The notes beneath the pieces were generated by a model. The model was given only the letters and a program-made list of their open reading frames with translations, did no database searches and had not been told where the DNA came from. From IMG/VR virus record IMGVR_UViG_3300020470_000025, positions 1 to 47,256 of that record: DNA of 47,256 nucleotides; one strand, 5' to 3'. The position numbers and the translations under genes were made by a program. Positions 7,475 through 15,238 of this stretch are shown piece by piece. Every line of letters starts with the position of its first letter. The first letter of the stretch is position 1. This DNA is from a virus.

Positions 7475-7546
7475 GGTCTCATAGTTAAATGGTTATAACA
7501 TAGCCTTGTCACGGCTAAGTTCCGAGTTCAATCCTCGGTGAGACCG
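7475..7546 (+). tRNA. tRNA-Asp (anticodon GTC)
   Basis: A complete 72-nt cloverleaf. Acceptor GGTCTCA (7475-7481) pairs with TGAGACC (7539-7545), with discriminator G. D stem is GTTA/TAAC with GG in the loop. Anticodon stem TAGCC/GGCTA encloses loop TTGTCAC, giving GTC. T stem CCGAG/CTCGG encloses TTCAATC. No CCA is encoded, so the host must add it. It reads GAT/GAC, common in the phage genes. No integrase gene is present, so use as an attachment site is not supported by the window. Confidence 0.95.
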
Positions 7547-7586
7547 TTGGGATTCATTCCCAAATTATCCACCTACTCAGTTTATT

Positions 7587-7760
7587 ATGGCTAAAAGAAT
7601 AGGAGTAGTAGGCGTAACCAAGGCTGAGAATGCACAGTTAGGTCTACTACTCAAGTATATCTTCACTAATGATGATGTATTTAATTCAATACCCAAGGAA
7701 GTATTAGCATATCCTGATGCTTTCACACAACTTTGCGGGAGGTATTCAAGTGCAGTTTGA
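7587..7760 (+). CDS. 57-residue early hypothetical protein
   Basis: ATG at 7587; starts MAKRIGVVGVTKAEN and is helical. Ends inside the next gene. Function unknown; part of the run of small early genes. Confidence 0.6.
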   Translation: MAKRIGVVGVTKAENAQLGLLLKYIFTNDDVFNSIPKEVLAYPDAFTQLCGRYSSAV

Positions 7761-7962
7761 TACAACACATGAGTACTGCTTTGATGATCCTTGTGTTCAT
7801 TATTGCGAACAACATGAAACACTAATGATAGCTAATCATGAACGTGGTAGATGTGATCGCTTAATGATTGAAGGAGTTACTAAGGATGTAATCAATAGAT
7901 TGCGTCTTGAGTTAAATAAGGAGCACTTAGAAAATGTCAATGATAAAGAATTGGTTACTTGA
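7750..7962 (+). CDS. 70-residue early protein with Cys/His cluster
   Basis: I choose a GTG start at 7750 because GGGAGG (7737-7742) lies seven bases upstream; the alternative ATG at 7717 would overlap the upstream gene further. The protein has CFDDPCVHYCEQH near its N-terminus, a possible zinc-binding cluster, followed by a charged helical C-terminus. Function unknown. Confidence 0.65.
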   Translation: MQFDTTHEYCFDDPCVHYCEQHETLMIANHERGRCDRLMIEGVTKDVINRLRLELNKEHLENVNDKELVT

Positions 7963-7963
7963 T

Positions 7964-8101
7964 ATGCAACGACAACAAGAAGCTATCGAGGAAGCTAGAT
8001 TACAACTCATGGAGTATGTAATGTTCGGTTCATTATCACCAACTAACTATGACTACCACCACAGCAAAGAAACCAAGAAGAGCAAGAAGGCGGAAACCTA
8101 A
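7964..8101 (+). CDS. 45-residue early hypothetical protein
   Basis: ATG two bases after the preceding stop. Glutamine-rich helix at the start, lysine-rich end. Its last 53 bases overlap the next gene in another frame and there is no good ribosome site, so it is only moderately supported. Confidence 0.4.
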   Translation: MQRQQEAIEEARLQLMEYVMFGSLSPTNYDYHHSKETKKSKKAET

Positions 8102-8330
8102 AATCATGACTGAAGAAACATTTCCAGTCAAAGAGTCGGTAAAGGTAGTATTACCTAAACCAACTGATGATATCATTCCTCTTCAATCTTATGTCCAAGA
8201 CATGAAGAACAGATGGAAGATACATCAGTATGAAATCAAAGCCCTATCTAAGGACATTCAGTGGGGCTACAACAAGGCTGAACCATTCGTTAAGAAGGTT
8301 CTAGCTAGACTCTCTCCCAAAGGCTCTTAG
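8049..8330 (+). CDS. 93-residue early protein with basic N-terminus
   Basis: N-terminus KKPRRARRRKPK is strongly basic and probably binds nucleic acid or acidic proteins. The remainder is mixed and helical (IHQYEIKALSKDIQWGYNK). No family recognised. A hairpin follows its stop. Confidence 0.65.
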   Translation: MTTTTAKKPRRARRRKPKIMTEETFPVKESVKVVLPKPTDDIIPLQSYVQDMKNRWKIHQYEIKALSKDIQWGYNKAEPFVKKVLARLSPKGS

Positions 8331-8338
8331 GGGCCTTT
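8319..8338 (+). terminator. Possible terminator hairpin
   Basis: AAAGGC (8319-8324) pairs with GCCTTT (8333-8338), overlapping the stop of the preceding gene. There is no separate T-run, so termination would be weak. Confidence 0.4.
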
Positions 8339-8384
8339 CTGAGGGACTCACTATCCCTTGCTGTTTACTATTAAACTCTATGAA

Positions 8385-8567
8385 ATGCCTAAGAAGTACA
8401 AGTTCACTATTAGTGTAAAGACTAAGTTGACTCCTAGTGAGGCAATATGGTTTATTACACAGAAACTCAAGGACTCATTACCTGTTCTATCTATTAACTA
8501 TGATGTAGTTGAAGATAGACCAACAGATATTGAACATCATGGAGGTGTAGTAGATGATGATACCTAA
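8385..8567 (+). CDS. 60-residue early hypothetical protein
   Basis: ATG at 8385 (MPKKYKFTISVKTKLT); an upstream TTG at 8358 is a less likely start. Small beta/alpha-like protein with an acidic end (VVDDDT). A ribosome site for the next gene (GGAGG, 8541-8545) lies within it. Confidence 0.65.
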   Translation: MPKKYKFTISVKTKLTPSEAIWFITQKLKDSLPVLSINYDVVEDRPTDIEHHGGVVDDDT

Positions 8568-8691
8568 CTGGCAACATCATTCAAACAAAGAACAAAAGCG
8601 TACATTAAAGCCTCAAGCTTTACGTGATGCAAAGAGAAGAACTAAATCATTAATTGTTAAATTAAATTCACAGTCTCGCCGCCATGCCTAA
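8554..8691 (+). CDS. 45-residue basic early protein
   Basis: Two consecutive ATGs (8554, 8557) follow GGAGG at 8541-8545 with good spacing. Rich in Arg, Lys and Gln (QKRTLKPQALRDAKRRTK). The TTCACAGTC element copy 2 lies inside its 3' end. It overlaps the following start by eight bases. Confidence 0.6.
   Translation: MMIPNWQHHSNKEQKRTLKPQALRDAKRRTKSLIVKLNSQSRRHA
8667..8675 (+). repeat. TTCACAGTC element, copy 2
   Basis: Lies eight bases before the ATG at 8684, within the end of the preceding small gene. Shares the 13-mer ATTCACAGTCTCG with copies 1 and 4. Confidence 0.6.
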
Positions 8692-8836
8692 GTTTCATGT
8701 TAAATTATCTAGTGGTCGTGACTTTGTCATGACTTCAGATGCCCAGGACGAGTATGAATTAGCTTATGAAGCTTATGAAGAAGCTTGTCTAATGGATGAT
8801 TACCTTGTTGATGTTGCTTTAATTCCCGATGTCTGA
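8684..8836 (+). CDS. 50-residue acidic early protein
   Basis: MPKFHVKLSSGRDF is followed by an acidic helix (YELAYEAYEEA). Overlaps its neighbours by eight bases at both ends, consistent with coupled translation. Function unknown. Confidence 0.65.
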   Translation: MPKFHVKLSSGRDFVMTSDAQDEYELAYEAYEEACLMDDYLVDVALIPDV

Positions 8837-9170
8837 TAAAAAGAAAAGAAAGAAACCATACTTTCCTAATAACTGGAAAGCATATAAAGATGCACCTTCT
8901 GAATACTTTGAAGACTTACCTTTTGAACAGTTCATGGACTGGAGAGTAAATCAATGGGAGATTCCATCCTCTATAGATTGCATCATTCGTGAACAAAACC
9001 TAGATACTGGTAAAGTTACAGAGTATGTCTATCAATCAGCAGGACATGCACAAAACAAAGTCCGTGCTATGATGGATAAGGGCGAAAGCGAGTTCTTCAT
9101 AGCAAATAAAGAAGGCTTGCATCATTTATACCCTAAATTCCCGGAGGATTATGATGACCCGCTCGCTTGA
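8829..9170 (+). CDS. 113-residue early hypothetical protein
   Basis: Lysine-rich start (MSDKKKRKKPYFP), aromatic and acidic middle (YFEDLPFEQFMDW), acidic end. Its position just before the RNA polymerase corresponds to T7 early genes such as 0.7, but there is no kinase motif. Function unknown. Confidence 0.7.
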   Translation: MSDKKKRKKPYFPNNWKAYKDAPSEYFEDLPFEQFMDWRVNQWEIPSSIDCIIREQNLDTGKVTEYVYQSAGHAQNKVRAMMDKGESEFFIANKEGLHHLYPKFPEDYDDPLA

Positions 9171-9321
9171 TGACATATATTCTTACTATAAACAAGCTCT
9201 TGATCTTATACCTGATACACATCCTAATAGATCAGAGATTAAGAGCCTCCTAATGTCACAAGTTAACGATGAGTTACATGACCATTACGCCTACAACGTC
9301 CCAGATAGACGAACAGGTTGA
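9151..9321 (+). CDS. 56-residue protein overlapping the RNA polymerase start
   Basis: Two ATGs (9151, 9154) follow GGAGG at 9143-9147; the second has the better spacing. A helical, acidic peptide. It begins inside the previous gene and runs 53 bases into the RNA polymerase gene in another frame, so it may set polymerase translation level. Function unknown. Confidence 0.6.
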   Translation: MMTRSLDDIYSYYKQALDLIPDTHPNRSEIKSLLMSQVNDELHDHYAYNVPDRRTG

Positions 9322-11626
9322 ACTGGAACGTAACCAAATAAGTCAAGGACTTAAACGATTAAGAGATCAAACTCTCAAACTAGAGAATCAATCTTATGCC
9401 TCGGCTAGTATCTATGGTATTAGTTCTATTGATACTTTGTTACCTCGTTTGGTACAGAGAATTAACGATACTAATCTACGAATACATAAAGGGCACACTG
9501 GTTTAGCATTCAAAGAGATACATCAGTATCTTACTAAGTTAGAGCCACTAGCCGCTGCTGCTATTGCATGTAAGCTTACCTTTGATAAGGTATTTAGTTT
9601 CAAGGATGGTAGTAATCAAGCTACTAAAGTATGTGAAGCTATTGGACATGCAATAGAAGATGAACTTCATATGAGACACTATGAAGAGAATGCACCTGGT
9701 CTTTTAACTACACTCAAGAAGAACTATTGGCACAGAGCTATAGGTACACAACAGAAACTAACAGTGATTCGTACATTAATGAATCGCTATGAAGTTAAAC
9801 AGTGGACACCTTGGACTGTTCAAGTACGTGTTAAGCTTGGTGGTTGGTTATTAGATTGTATACTAGAATCAAGTGGTTGGTTCTATAAGATGCCCATAAG
9901 AGAAGGACGTAAGACTACGCTATATGTAGTACCTACTCCTGAATTCCTGGACATAAAGGATGAGATCATGGCTAATGCTGAGTTATTCAGTCCATTAGCT
10001 TGGCCAATGCTGGTACCTCCAAGGGATTGGAGTAATGAAAGCAGAGGCGGATACATTCTTAATGAGGTGATGGAAGGGCATGATTTAGTGAGGCGGGTTG
10101 ACCGCCACCCTATACAGGGAGAAACACCTTTAGCCTTTCTGAACAAGATACAAAAGGTTGGATATCGATTGAATCCATTCACAGTCAGAGTCGCGGAACA
10201 TCTGCAACAGGCTGGCATAAGTGTTGGTAAGTTTCTTCCTATTATTCATTATGATCTACCACCCAAACCAGTGGACATTGAGGACAACAAGGAGTCACGC
10301 AAGGCTTATCGTCGTCAAGCTGCTGAAGTAATGAATAAAAGAGCGCAAGAATTTAAACGTTCTTGCCGTACAAGGATGACAATGGAAGCCGTACAGAGGT
10401 TTAAAGATCGTGAGAGGTTTTATATACCTTGGTCTTTTGATTATCGAGGTAGGGCTTATCCTATACCCGCATTTCTTACACCACAAGATACCGATTTTGG
10501 TAAGTCATTGATAAGATTTGCTGATGAATCAATCTTAAAAGGAGATGCATTAGAGTGGTTAGCCTTTCAATGTGCTACCACCTACGGACTAGACAAAGCT
10601 ACAATGGCCGAGAGATTGGCCTGGACGAATGAAAACATTCCGTTGATTACCAGAGTAGCCATTGATCCTATTGATAATCTTGGTGACTGGGAGGCAGCGG
10701 ACGAGCCGTGGCAATTCCTCAGTGCATGCGATGAGTTCTATCATTGCTGTATACTAAAGGATAAATATAGTACTGGATTACCTGTGGCTACAGACGCCAC
10801 CTGTAGCGGCCTACAGATCCTCGCAGGATTAGCGAGAGATAAAAAGACAGCACAACTCGTCAATGTGTTGCCTGCTGATAGGCCACAAGACGCATACCAA
10901 GTTGTAAGTGAAGTTGCTAAATGGAACTGTCCTGTTCACATACAGAAAGTAATGGATAGGAAGATAGTCAAAAGGACTGTCATGACCATACCTTACAACG
11001 CTAAACCTTTCTCTAATCGATCATACATTAGAGATGCTTTAAAGGAGAAGGGCTATGAAATAGACAAGGATGACTTAACCGTTACCGTTAAGGCGGTCAG
11101 GGATGCCATGCATAATGTTGTCCCTGGCCCCATGTCTGTTATGAAATGGATAGAAGAGGAAGTTGTTAAGGCTATTAATCGTGGAGCTACTGAACTAGAA
11201 TGGGTATCACCTTCTGGTTTTGTAATTAAGCAAAGGATAATGAAAAAGAAAGTCGAGATGTTAGATCTCAAATTACTTGGCCGTTGTCGTCTTAATGTAG
11301 CTACTGAAGATACAAATGTAGTAGATAAAGCTAGACATAAAGCTGCTACTGCACCTAATCTTATTCACAGTCTCGATGCTAGCTTATTACATTTAGGAAC
11401 TATCCGTTTTGATAACCCTATTGCTTTGATACATGACTCAGTACTATGTAGAGCTACAGATATGGAAGAACTATCTAAGATAGTACGTGAAACATATATG
11501 CACCTCTTTGCTGAGCATGATTACTTAACTGACTTTGCTGCTCAAATAGGAGCAGAGTCCGAACCACCGATCATTGGTGACCTTAAGCCGGAAACCGTGA
11601 TTGACTCAACATATTTTTTCTGTTAA
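9269..11626 (+). CDS. Single-subunit phage RNA polymerase (T7 gp1-like)
   Basis: Transcribes phage middle and late genes from phage promoters. All catalytic landmarks are visible: Asp509 in VATDATCSGLQ (T7 Asp537), Lys568 in VKRTVMTIPYN (T7 Lys631), Tyr576 (T7 Tyr639) and Asp723 in LIHDSVLC (T7 Asp812). Length 785 is about 100 shorter than T7 (883). C-terminus YFFC is comparable with the T7 FAFA foot. T7 Gly640 is replaced by Asn577. The specificity-loop stretch (about 650-675) differs: T7 Asn748 aligns with Asp, so a different promoter is expected. Two repeated elements (10103, 10178) and a third (11364) lie inside the gene. Confidence 0.97.
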   Translation: MSYMTITPTTSQIDEQVELERNQISQGLKRLRDQTLKLENQSYASASIYGISSIDTLLPRLVQRINDTNLRIHKGHTGLAFKEIHQYLTKLEPLAAAAIACKLTFDKVFSFKDGSNQATKVCEAIGHAIEDELHMRHYEENAPGLLTTLKKNYWHRAIGTQQKLTVIRTLMNRYEVKQWTPWTVQVRVKLGGWLLDCILESSGWFYKMPIREGRKTTLYVVPTPEFLDIKDEIMANAELFSPLAWPMLVPPRDWSNESRGGYILNEVMEGHDLVRRVDRHPIQGETPLAFLNKIQKVGYRLNPFTVRVAEHLQQAGISVGKFLPIIHYDLPPKPVDIEDNKESRKAYRRQAAEVMNKRAQEFKRSCRTRMTMEAVQRFKDRERFYIPWSFDYRGRAYPIPAFLTPQDTDFGKSLIRFADESILKGDALEWLAFQCATTYGLDKATMAERLAWTNENIPLITRVAIDPIDNLGDWEAADEPWQFLSACDEFYHCCILKDKYSTGLPVATDATCSGLQILAGLARDKKTAQLVNVLPADRPQDAYQVVSEVAKWNCPVHIQKVMDRKIVKRTVMTIPYNAKPFSNRSYIRDALKEKGYEIDKDDLTVTVKAVRDAMHNVVPGPMSVMKWIEEEVVKAINRGATELEWVSPSGFVIKQRIMKKKVEMLDLKLLGRCRLNVATEDTNVVDKARHKAATAPNLIHSLDASLLHLGTIRFDNPIALIHDSVLCRATDMEELSKIVRETYMHLFAEHDYLTDFAAQIGAESEPPIIGDLKPETVIDSTYFFC
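10103..10119 (+). repeat. 17-base repeat CGCCACCCTATACAGGG, copy 2
   Basis: Identical to 5234-5250 although this copy is inside the RNA polymerase coding region. Followed by AGAA, so CTATACAGGGAGA resembles the T7 promoter end CTATAGGGAGA. Preceded by a small stem GGCGG/CCGCC. Confidence 0.55.
10178..10186 (+). repeat. TTCACAGTC element, copy 3
   Basis: Inside the RNA polymerase gene, read as Phe-Thr-Val. Shares ATTCACAGTCAGA with copy 7. Confidence 0.55.
11364..11372 (+). repeat. TTCACAGTC element, copy 4
   Basis: Inside the RNA polymerase gene at the conserved IHSLDAS motif, so protein constraint may explain part of it. Shares ATTCACAGTCTCG with copies 1 and 2. Confidence 0.5.
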
Positions 11627-11863
11627 ATGCTTTATCCATCATTATTTGATAGCTTCTTTGCTCCCACAAGGGTTATAGTTGTCTCTGAAGAGAGACTTCA
11701 AGCAGCCGAGAGAGAAGCAAGACAACAACAACTGGAAGCTCTCGATAGCCGTATCGATGAACTAACTAAATATCGCACATCTCTATACAATCAACTTAAA
11801 CCTTCTAATGAGAAGGCAGGTAAGGATCTTGATCAATTAGATGGAGTAGATTGCGATGTCTAA
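11627..11863 (+). CDS. 78-residue coiled-coil protein
   Basis: Starts immediately after the RNA polymerase stop. Residues about 20-50 (SEERLQAAEREARQQQLEAL) are a strongly charged predicted coiled coil; the C-terminus is acidic. It overlaps SSB by eight bases. Function unknown; it could bind the polymerase or SSB, based only on position. Confidence 0.7.
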   Translation: MLYPSLFDSFFAPTRVIVVSEERLQAAEREARQQQLEALDSRIDELTKYRTSLYNQLKPSNEKAGKDLDQLDGVDCDV

Positions 11864-12422
11864 TAGGACTATACATAAAACAGATACAGTAACACTAGAC
11901 GGATTCCAAGCTATACTAGAACCTGGTAAGTTTGGCTATTCTCTATCGGCTGTGGTCGGTAAAGAAACTATCGACAAGCTAGAAACTGAGAGGAGTGATG
12001 TCCTAAAATGGGCAGAATCCAAGCTCAAAAATCCCAAGAGAAGCACCCTCAAACCAGAACCATGGGAGGAGGTAGCTGATGGGAAATATAAAATCAAGTT
12101 CTCATGGAGTGAGGACAGAAAACCTCCTGTTGTAGACACAGAAGGAACACCCGTTACTAATACAAAGACGCCGCTTTATGGAGGATCTAATGTTAAACTG
12201 GGTTTCTATCAAAAACCTTACATTCTACGGGATGGGATTACCTATGGTAGTTCTCTCAAGTTGGTTGGTGTACAGGTTGTCTCACTAAAAGGTGAGGCTG
12301 GGGTTGATACTGGAGACATGGACGCTACTGAAGTAGCTGAGTTATTCGGTAAAACAACAGGATACAAATCAGGTGAACCGAATGTAACACCATCCACCGA
12401 TGTCGAAGAAGAAGACTTCTAA
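11856..12422 (+). CDS. Single-stranded DNA-binding protein (T7 gp2.5-like)
   Basis: Coats ssDNA at the replication fork and coordinates polymerase and helicase. A 188-residue protein (T7 gp2.5 is 232) with a beta-rich core and an acidic C-terminal tail ending in EEEDF; in T7 the equivalent tail with terminal Phe docks onto polymerase and helicase. It sits between RNA polymerase and endonuclease I, as in T7. It overlaps the next gene by 23 bases. Confidence 0.9.
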   Translation: MSNRTIHKTDTVTLDGFQAILEPGKFGYSLSAVVGKETIDKLETERSDVLKWAESKLKNPKRSTLKPEPWEEVADGKYKIKFSWSEDRKPPVVDTEGTPVTNTKTPLYGGSNVKLGFYQKPYILRDGITYGSSLKLVGVQVVSLKGEAGVDTGDMDATEVAELFGKTTGYKSGEPNVTPSTDVEEEDF

Positions 12423-12834
12423 AGAAGAATCACTAGAATGGGCGCAGAAAGCGTTCAACAAATTAAAAAATAGAAAGAACATTAAATTTAGATCTAAGCT
12501 TGAAGAGAGTATCGCTGATCTCCTCGAAGGGCTTGGGGTTACCTATGAATATGAATCTACTAGAATACCTTATACCATCCAGCATCATTACAGCCCTGAC
12601 TTTTTACTACCTAACTATGTATATCTCGAAGCAAAAGGGTACTGGGATGCAGCCGATCGTCGTAAAGTCCTCGCAGTTAAGAAGGATAACCCAGACATAG
12701 ACCTAAGAATGGTCTTTCAATCACCATATAATACGATCTCAAAGAGATCTAAAACTACATATGCTCAGTGGTGTGAACGACATGATATACCATGGACTTC
12801 ATACCATGACATTCCACTCGATTGGTTGATTTAA
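12400..12834 (+). CDS. Endonuclease I, Holliday-junction resolvase (T7 gp3-like)
   Basis: Resolves branched DNA before packaging and helps digest host DNA. The PD-(D/E)xK signature is clear: SPDFLLPNYVYLEAKGYW (Asp about 68, Glu-Ala-Lys about 77-79), with an upstream Glu in FRSKLEESIAD. Length 144 matches T7 gp3 (149). It shares a TAATG junction with the following gene. Confidence 0.93.
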   Translation: MSKKKTSKEESLEWAQKAFNKLKNRKNIKFRSKLEESIADLLEGLGVTYEYESTRIPYTIQHHYSPDFLLPNYVYLEAKGYWDAADRRKVLAVKKDNPDIDLRMVFQSPYNTISKRSKTTYAQWCERHDIPWTSYHDIPLDWLI

Positions 12835-13478
12835 TGGATTATAATACCTTCACGCCATTTGGATTACCTTTCTATACAACTATATTATCAGAAGATACTA
12901 GTAGTTTACTAAGTGAAACAGTCAGAGTACCTAACTTAAGCAATAACACTGCTGAAGAGCAAGTTGAGTTTTGGAACAGACTCAACCGCTTTGAAAAGTA
13001 TATGAGGGTATTGGAAAGGCATTCAGAAATTAAGAAGGTCGTATTAGATCATTGGTATAATTTTTATCATAATTATTTCCGGGGAAGTAGAGCTGAGTTT
13101 ATTATCACGACCTCTTGGTTGACAGAAACTAACAAGGGTGATATTATACATGAGCATGATCACAGAAACGCCTTCTATAGTGGCTTACTATATTATGGAG
13201 ATTATGAAGATGATAGTGGTGCATTAGAGTTCGTTAACCCTATGCCTGATCATTTTACTCCTAATATATTAGCTGAACACGGTTTATTCGGATCATTATA
13301 CCAACCCTGGTATATACCACCTAAGCATAATCTACTTATATTCTTTCCAGCGTGTGTAAAGCATAGATGCTATTCTATTAATCAGAATAGACTTTCATGT
13401 GCTTTCAATCTAATGCCGATACCGTCACTCGATGGGAGTGACTCATATTATGACCCACGTTGGTTTATCAATGACTGA
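12834..13478 (+). CDS. Putative 2OG-Fe(II) oxygenase of the HxH/D...H...R phage type
   Basis: ATG at 12834 overlaps the endonuclease stop. Of 214 residues, the C-terminal half has IHEHDHRNAFYSGLLYY (metal-binding His/Asp), then PACVKHRCY (distal His) and NRLSCAFNLMP (Arg and final strand), the pattern of a family of putative 2OG-Fe(II) oxygenases common in marine phages. The substrate is unknown. It occupies the slot between endonuclease and primase-helicase where T7 carries the lysozyme/amidase gene 3.5; no amidase motif is present. Confidence 0.75.
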   Translation: MDYNTFTPFGLPFYTTILSEDTSSLLSETVRVPNLSNNTAEEQVEFWNRLNRFEKYMRVLERHSEIKKVVLDHWYNFYHNYFRGSRAEFIITTSWLTETNKGDIIHEHDHRNAFYSGLLYYGDYEDDSGALEFVNPMPDHFTPNILAEHGLFGSLYQPWYIPPKHNLLIFFPACVKHRCYSINQNRLSCAFNLMPIPSLDGSDSYYDPRWFIND

Positions 13479-15048
13479 TAGTGAGTTCGTAAGGCACATG
13501 CCTTGCGTGAATTGTGGCTCATCGGATGCAAACTCATTGTATACCGATGGGCACACGTTCTGTTTTGTATGTCATGCCCGAACATCAGGAGATAACGAAG
13601 TTGTTCACAGTCAACAAATGTCCACTAACATCCAACTTAAAGGAGAACCAGTCCGTCTCAACAAACGAGGAATATCTGAAAAAACAAACCAATTCTACAA
13701 GATATTCAGAGACGGGGATACTCTACGCTTCCCATATTTTACGAGTGATGGGGTTCTCCAAGGAATTAAGATAAAAAACAAAAAGAAAATTTTCACCTAT
13801 GAAGGAGTTTCCACTGATACCTTATTTGCTCAGCATTTGTTTCCTAGTTCTGGTAAACGTATTGTTGTTACTGAAGGTGAGCTAGATGCAGCAAGCTGCT
13901 ACGAAGCAATGCCGGGCTGGCCAATGGTATCTTTACCGCATGGTGCGGCTTCCGCTGACAAAGACATCCGTAAGCAGATCCCTCTCTTTCAGGGGTATGA
14001 CGAAATATGCTTATTCTTTGACAACGACGATGCTGGCCGTAAAGCGTCGGAGAAAGCGGCAAGCATCTTACCACCTGGCAAGGTTAAGATCGCTCGCCTC
14101 GAGGCTTACAAGGATCCATCAGAAGCGTTACAGAATAACGATGCTGAAGCGATTCGAAAAGCGATATGGGATGCTAAGCCTTACAGACCTGATGGGATTA
14201 TTGATGGAAAGACACTCTATAAAATTGTCACAACACCACAGAAACCATTTGACCATGAGTACCCTTTCGAAGGACTTAACAAGAAATTACACGGGATCAG
14301 GTATAACGAACTTGTCACATTTACTGCGGGCTCTGGTGCCGGAAAAACATCAATCATCCGTCACATTGCAACTCACCTTCTCCAGCAGGGGGAATCAGTT
14401 GGGATCTTGGAGCTTGAAGCAAGCAATAGGAGAACAGCACTTGGATTGATGTCCACAGCTGTTGGTAAGAACCTACACTTAGGAGAACATGATGAAGCAG
14501 AACTCAAATCCGCTTTTGAATCCTCTATTGCCAATTGGAATCTTTATTGCTTTGATGGCTTTGGAAGTTATGATCCAGATATTATATATAATAGAATCGA
14601 ATACATGGCAACCGGATTGGAGTGCCGTATTATATTCCTCGATCACCTAAGCATATTATTGTCTGGATTAGACGGTGATGAGCGTAGAATGATCGATGTC
14701 ACTATGACTAAATTACGTAGTCTAGTAGAACGTACAGGTATTGCACTATTTTTAGTCTCGCATTTAAGGAGAGCTAGTAATGACAAGCACAGTCATGAAG
14801 AAGGAGGAAGAGTTAGTCTCTCATCCCTTAGAGGATCACACAGCATTGCTCAGATCTCTGATCAAGTTATTGCCCTCGAAGTCGATCAGCAGGCCGGAAC
14901 TGAACGAAAACCTACGACAGTGCGAATCCTTAAGAATCGCTATTCTGGCGAAGTTGGCGTTGCCTGTACACTAGATTACGATTTGTCCACTTGCAGATTT
15001 AATGAACATGAAGTTGAACCGAAATTCAACCCGTCAACAGACTTCTGA
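13471..15048 (+). CDS. DNA primase-helicase (T7 gp4-like)
   Basis: Bifunctional replication protein. The start at 13471 (MTDSEFVRHMPCVNCG) overlaps the previous stop by eight bases and matches T7 gp4 better than an in-frame ATG 39 bases upstream. The zinc finger CVNC...CFVC lies at about residues 10-35. TOPRIM motifs are VTEGELDAAS and LFFDNDDAGRKA. The RecA-like helicase Walker A is GSGAGKTS (about 290) and Walker B IIFLDHLS. C-terminus STDF resembles the T7 DTDF tail that contacts the polymerase. Length 525 (T7 566). Confidence 0.96.
   Translation: MTDSEFVRHMPCVNCGSSDANSLYTDGHTFCFVCHARTSGDNEVVHSQQMSTNIQLKGEPVRLNKRGISEKTNQFYKIFRDGDTLRFPYFTSDGVLQGIKIKNKKKIFTYEGVSTDTLFAQHLFPSSGKRIVVTEGELDAASCYEAMPGWPMVSLPHGAASADKDIRKQIPLFQGYDEICLFFDNDDAGRKASEKAASILPPGKVKIARLEAYKDPSEALQNNDAEAIRKAIWDAKPYRPDGIIDGKTLYKIVTTPQKPFDHEYPFEGLNKKLHGIRYNELVTFTAGSGAGKTSIIRHIATHLLQQGESVGILELEASNRRTALGLMSTAVGKNLHLGEHDEAELKSAFESSIANWNLYCFDGFGSYDPDIIYNRIEYMATGLECRIIFLDHLSILLSGLDGDERRMIDVTMTKLRSLVERTGIALFLVSHLRRASNDKHSHEEGGRVSLSSLRGSHSIAQISDQVIALEVDQQAGTERKPTTVRILKNRYSGEVGVACTLDYDLSTCRFNEHEVEPKFNPSTDF
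13604..13612 (+). repeat. TTCACAGTC element, copy 5
   Basis: Inside the primase-helicase, read as Val-His-Ser-Gln-Gln. The surrounding 17-mer TGTTCACAGTCAACAAA (13602-13618) is identical to copy 6, which is read in a different frame. Confidence 0.65.
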
Positions 15049-15238
15049 TATTTATCAACACTATGAACATCCTTGGTATAAATTCAATGCCGAGACTGGA
15101 GAAGTAGGGGAACCTATATACATAAAACCTAATCCACCAAGTAAAGAGGCAGTAAAACGTGCCAAATTTGTCGATAAAACCTACAAATGGAGTGGGAGCA
15201 ATAGTATTCGACCTGGAGACAAACGGTCTTCTAGCTAA
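15002..15238 (+). CDS. 78-residue protein between helicase and polymerase
   Basis: Begins inside the primase-helicase end (ATG 15002 or 15008) and runs past the first codons of the exonuclease gene, both in other frames. The middle (DIYQHYEHPWYKFNAETGEVG) looks like genuine coding sequence. No family recognised. Confidence 0.6.
   Translation: MNMKLNRNSTRQQTSDIYQHYEHPWYKFNAETGEVGEPIYIKPNPPSKEAVKRAKFVDKTYKWSGSNSIRPGDKRSSS

Noticed and set aside
7475-7546. tRNA as an attachment site for lysogeny
   Set aside because: No integrase or recombinase gene is present in the complete circle.
8345-8354. GACTCACTAT, identical to ten bases of the T7 promoter
   Set aside because: It is followed by CCCTTG instead of GGGAGA, forms a GGGA/TCCC hairpin and is found once; probably coincidence.
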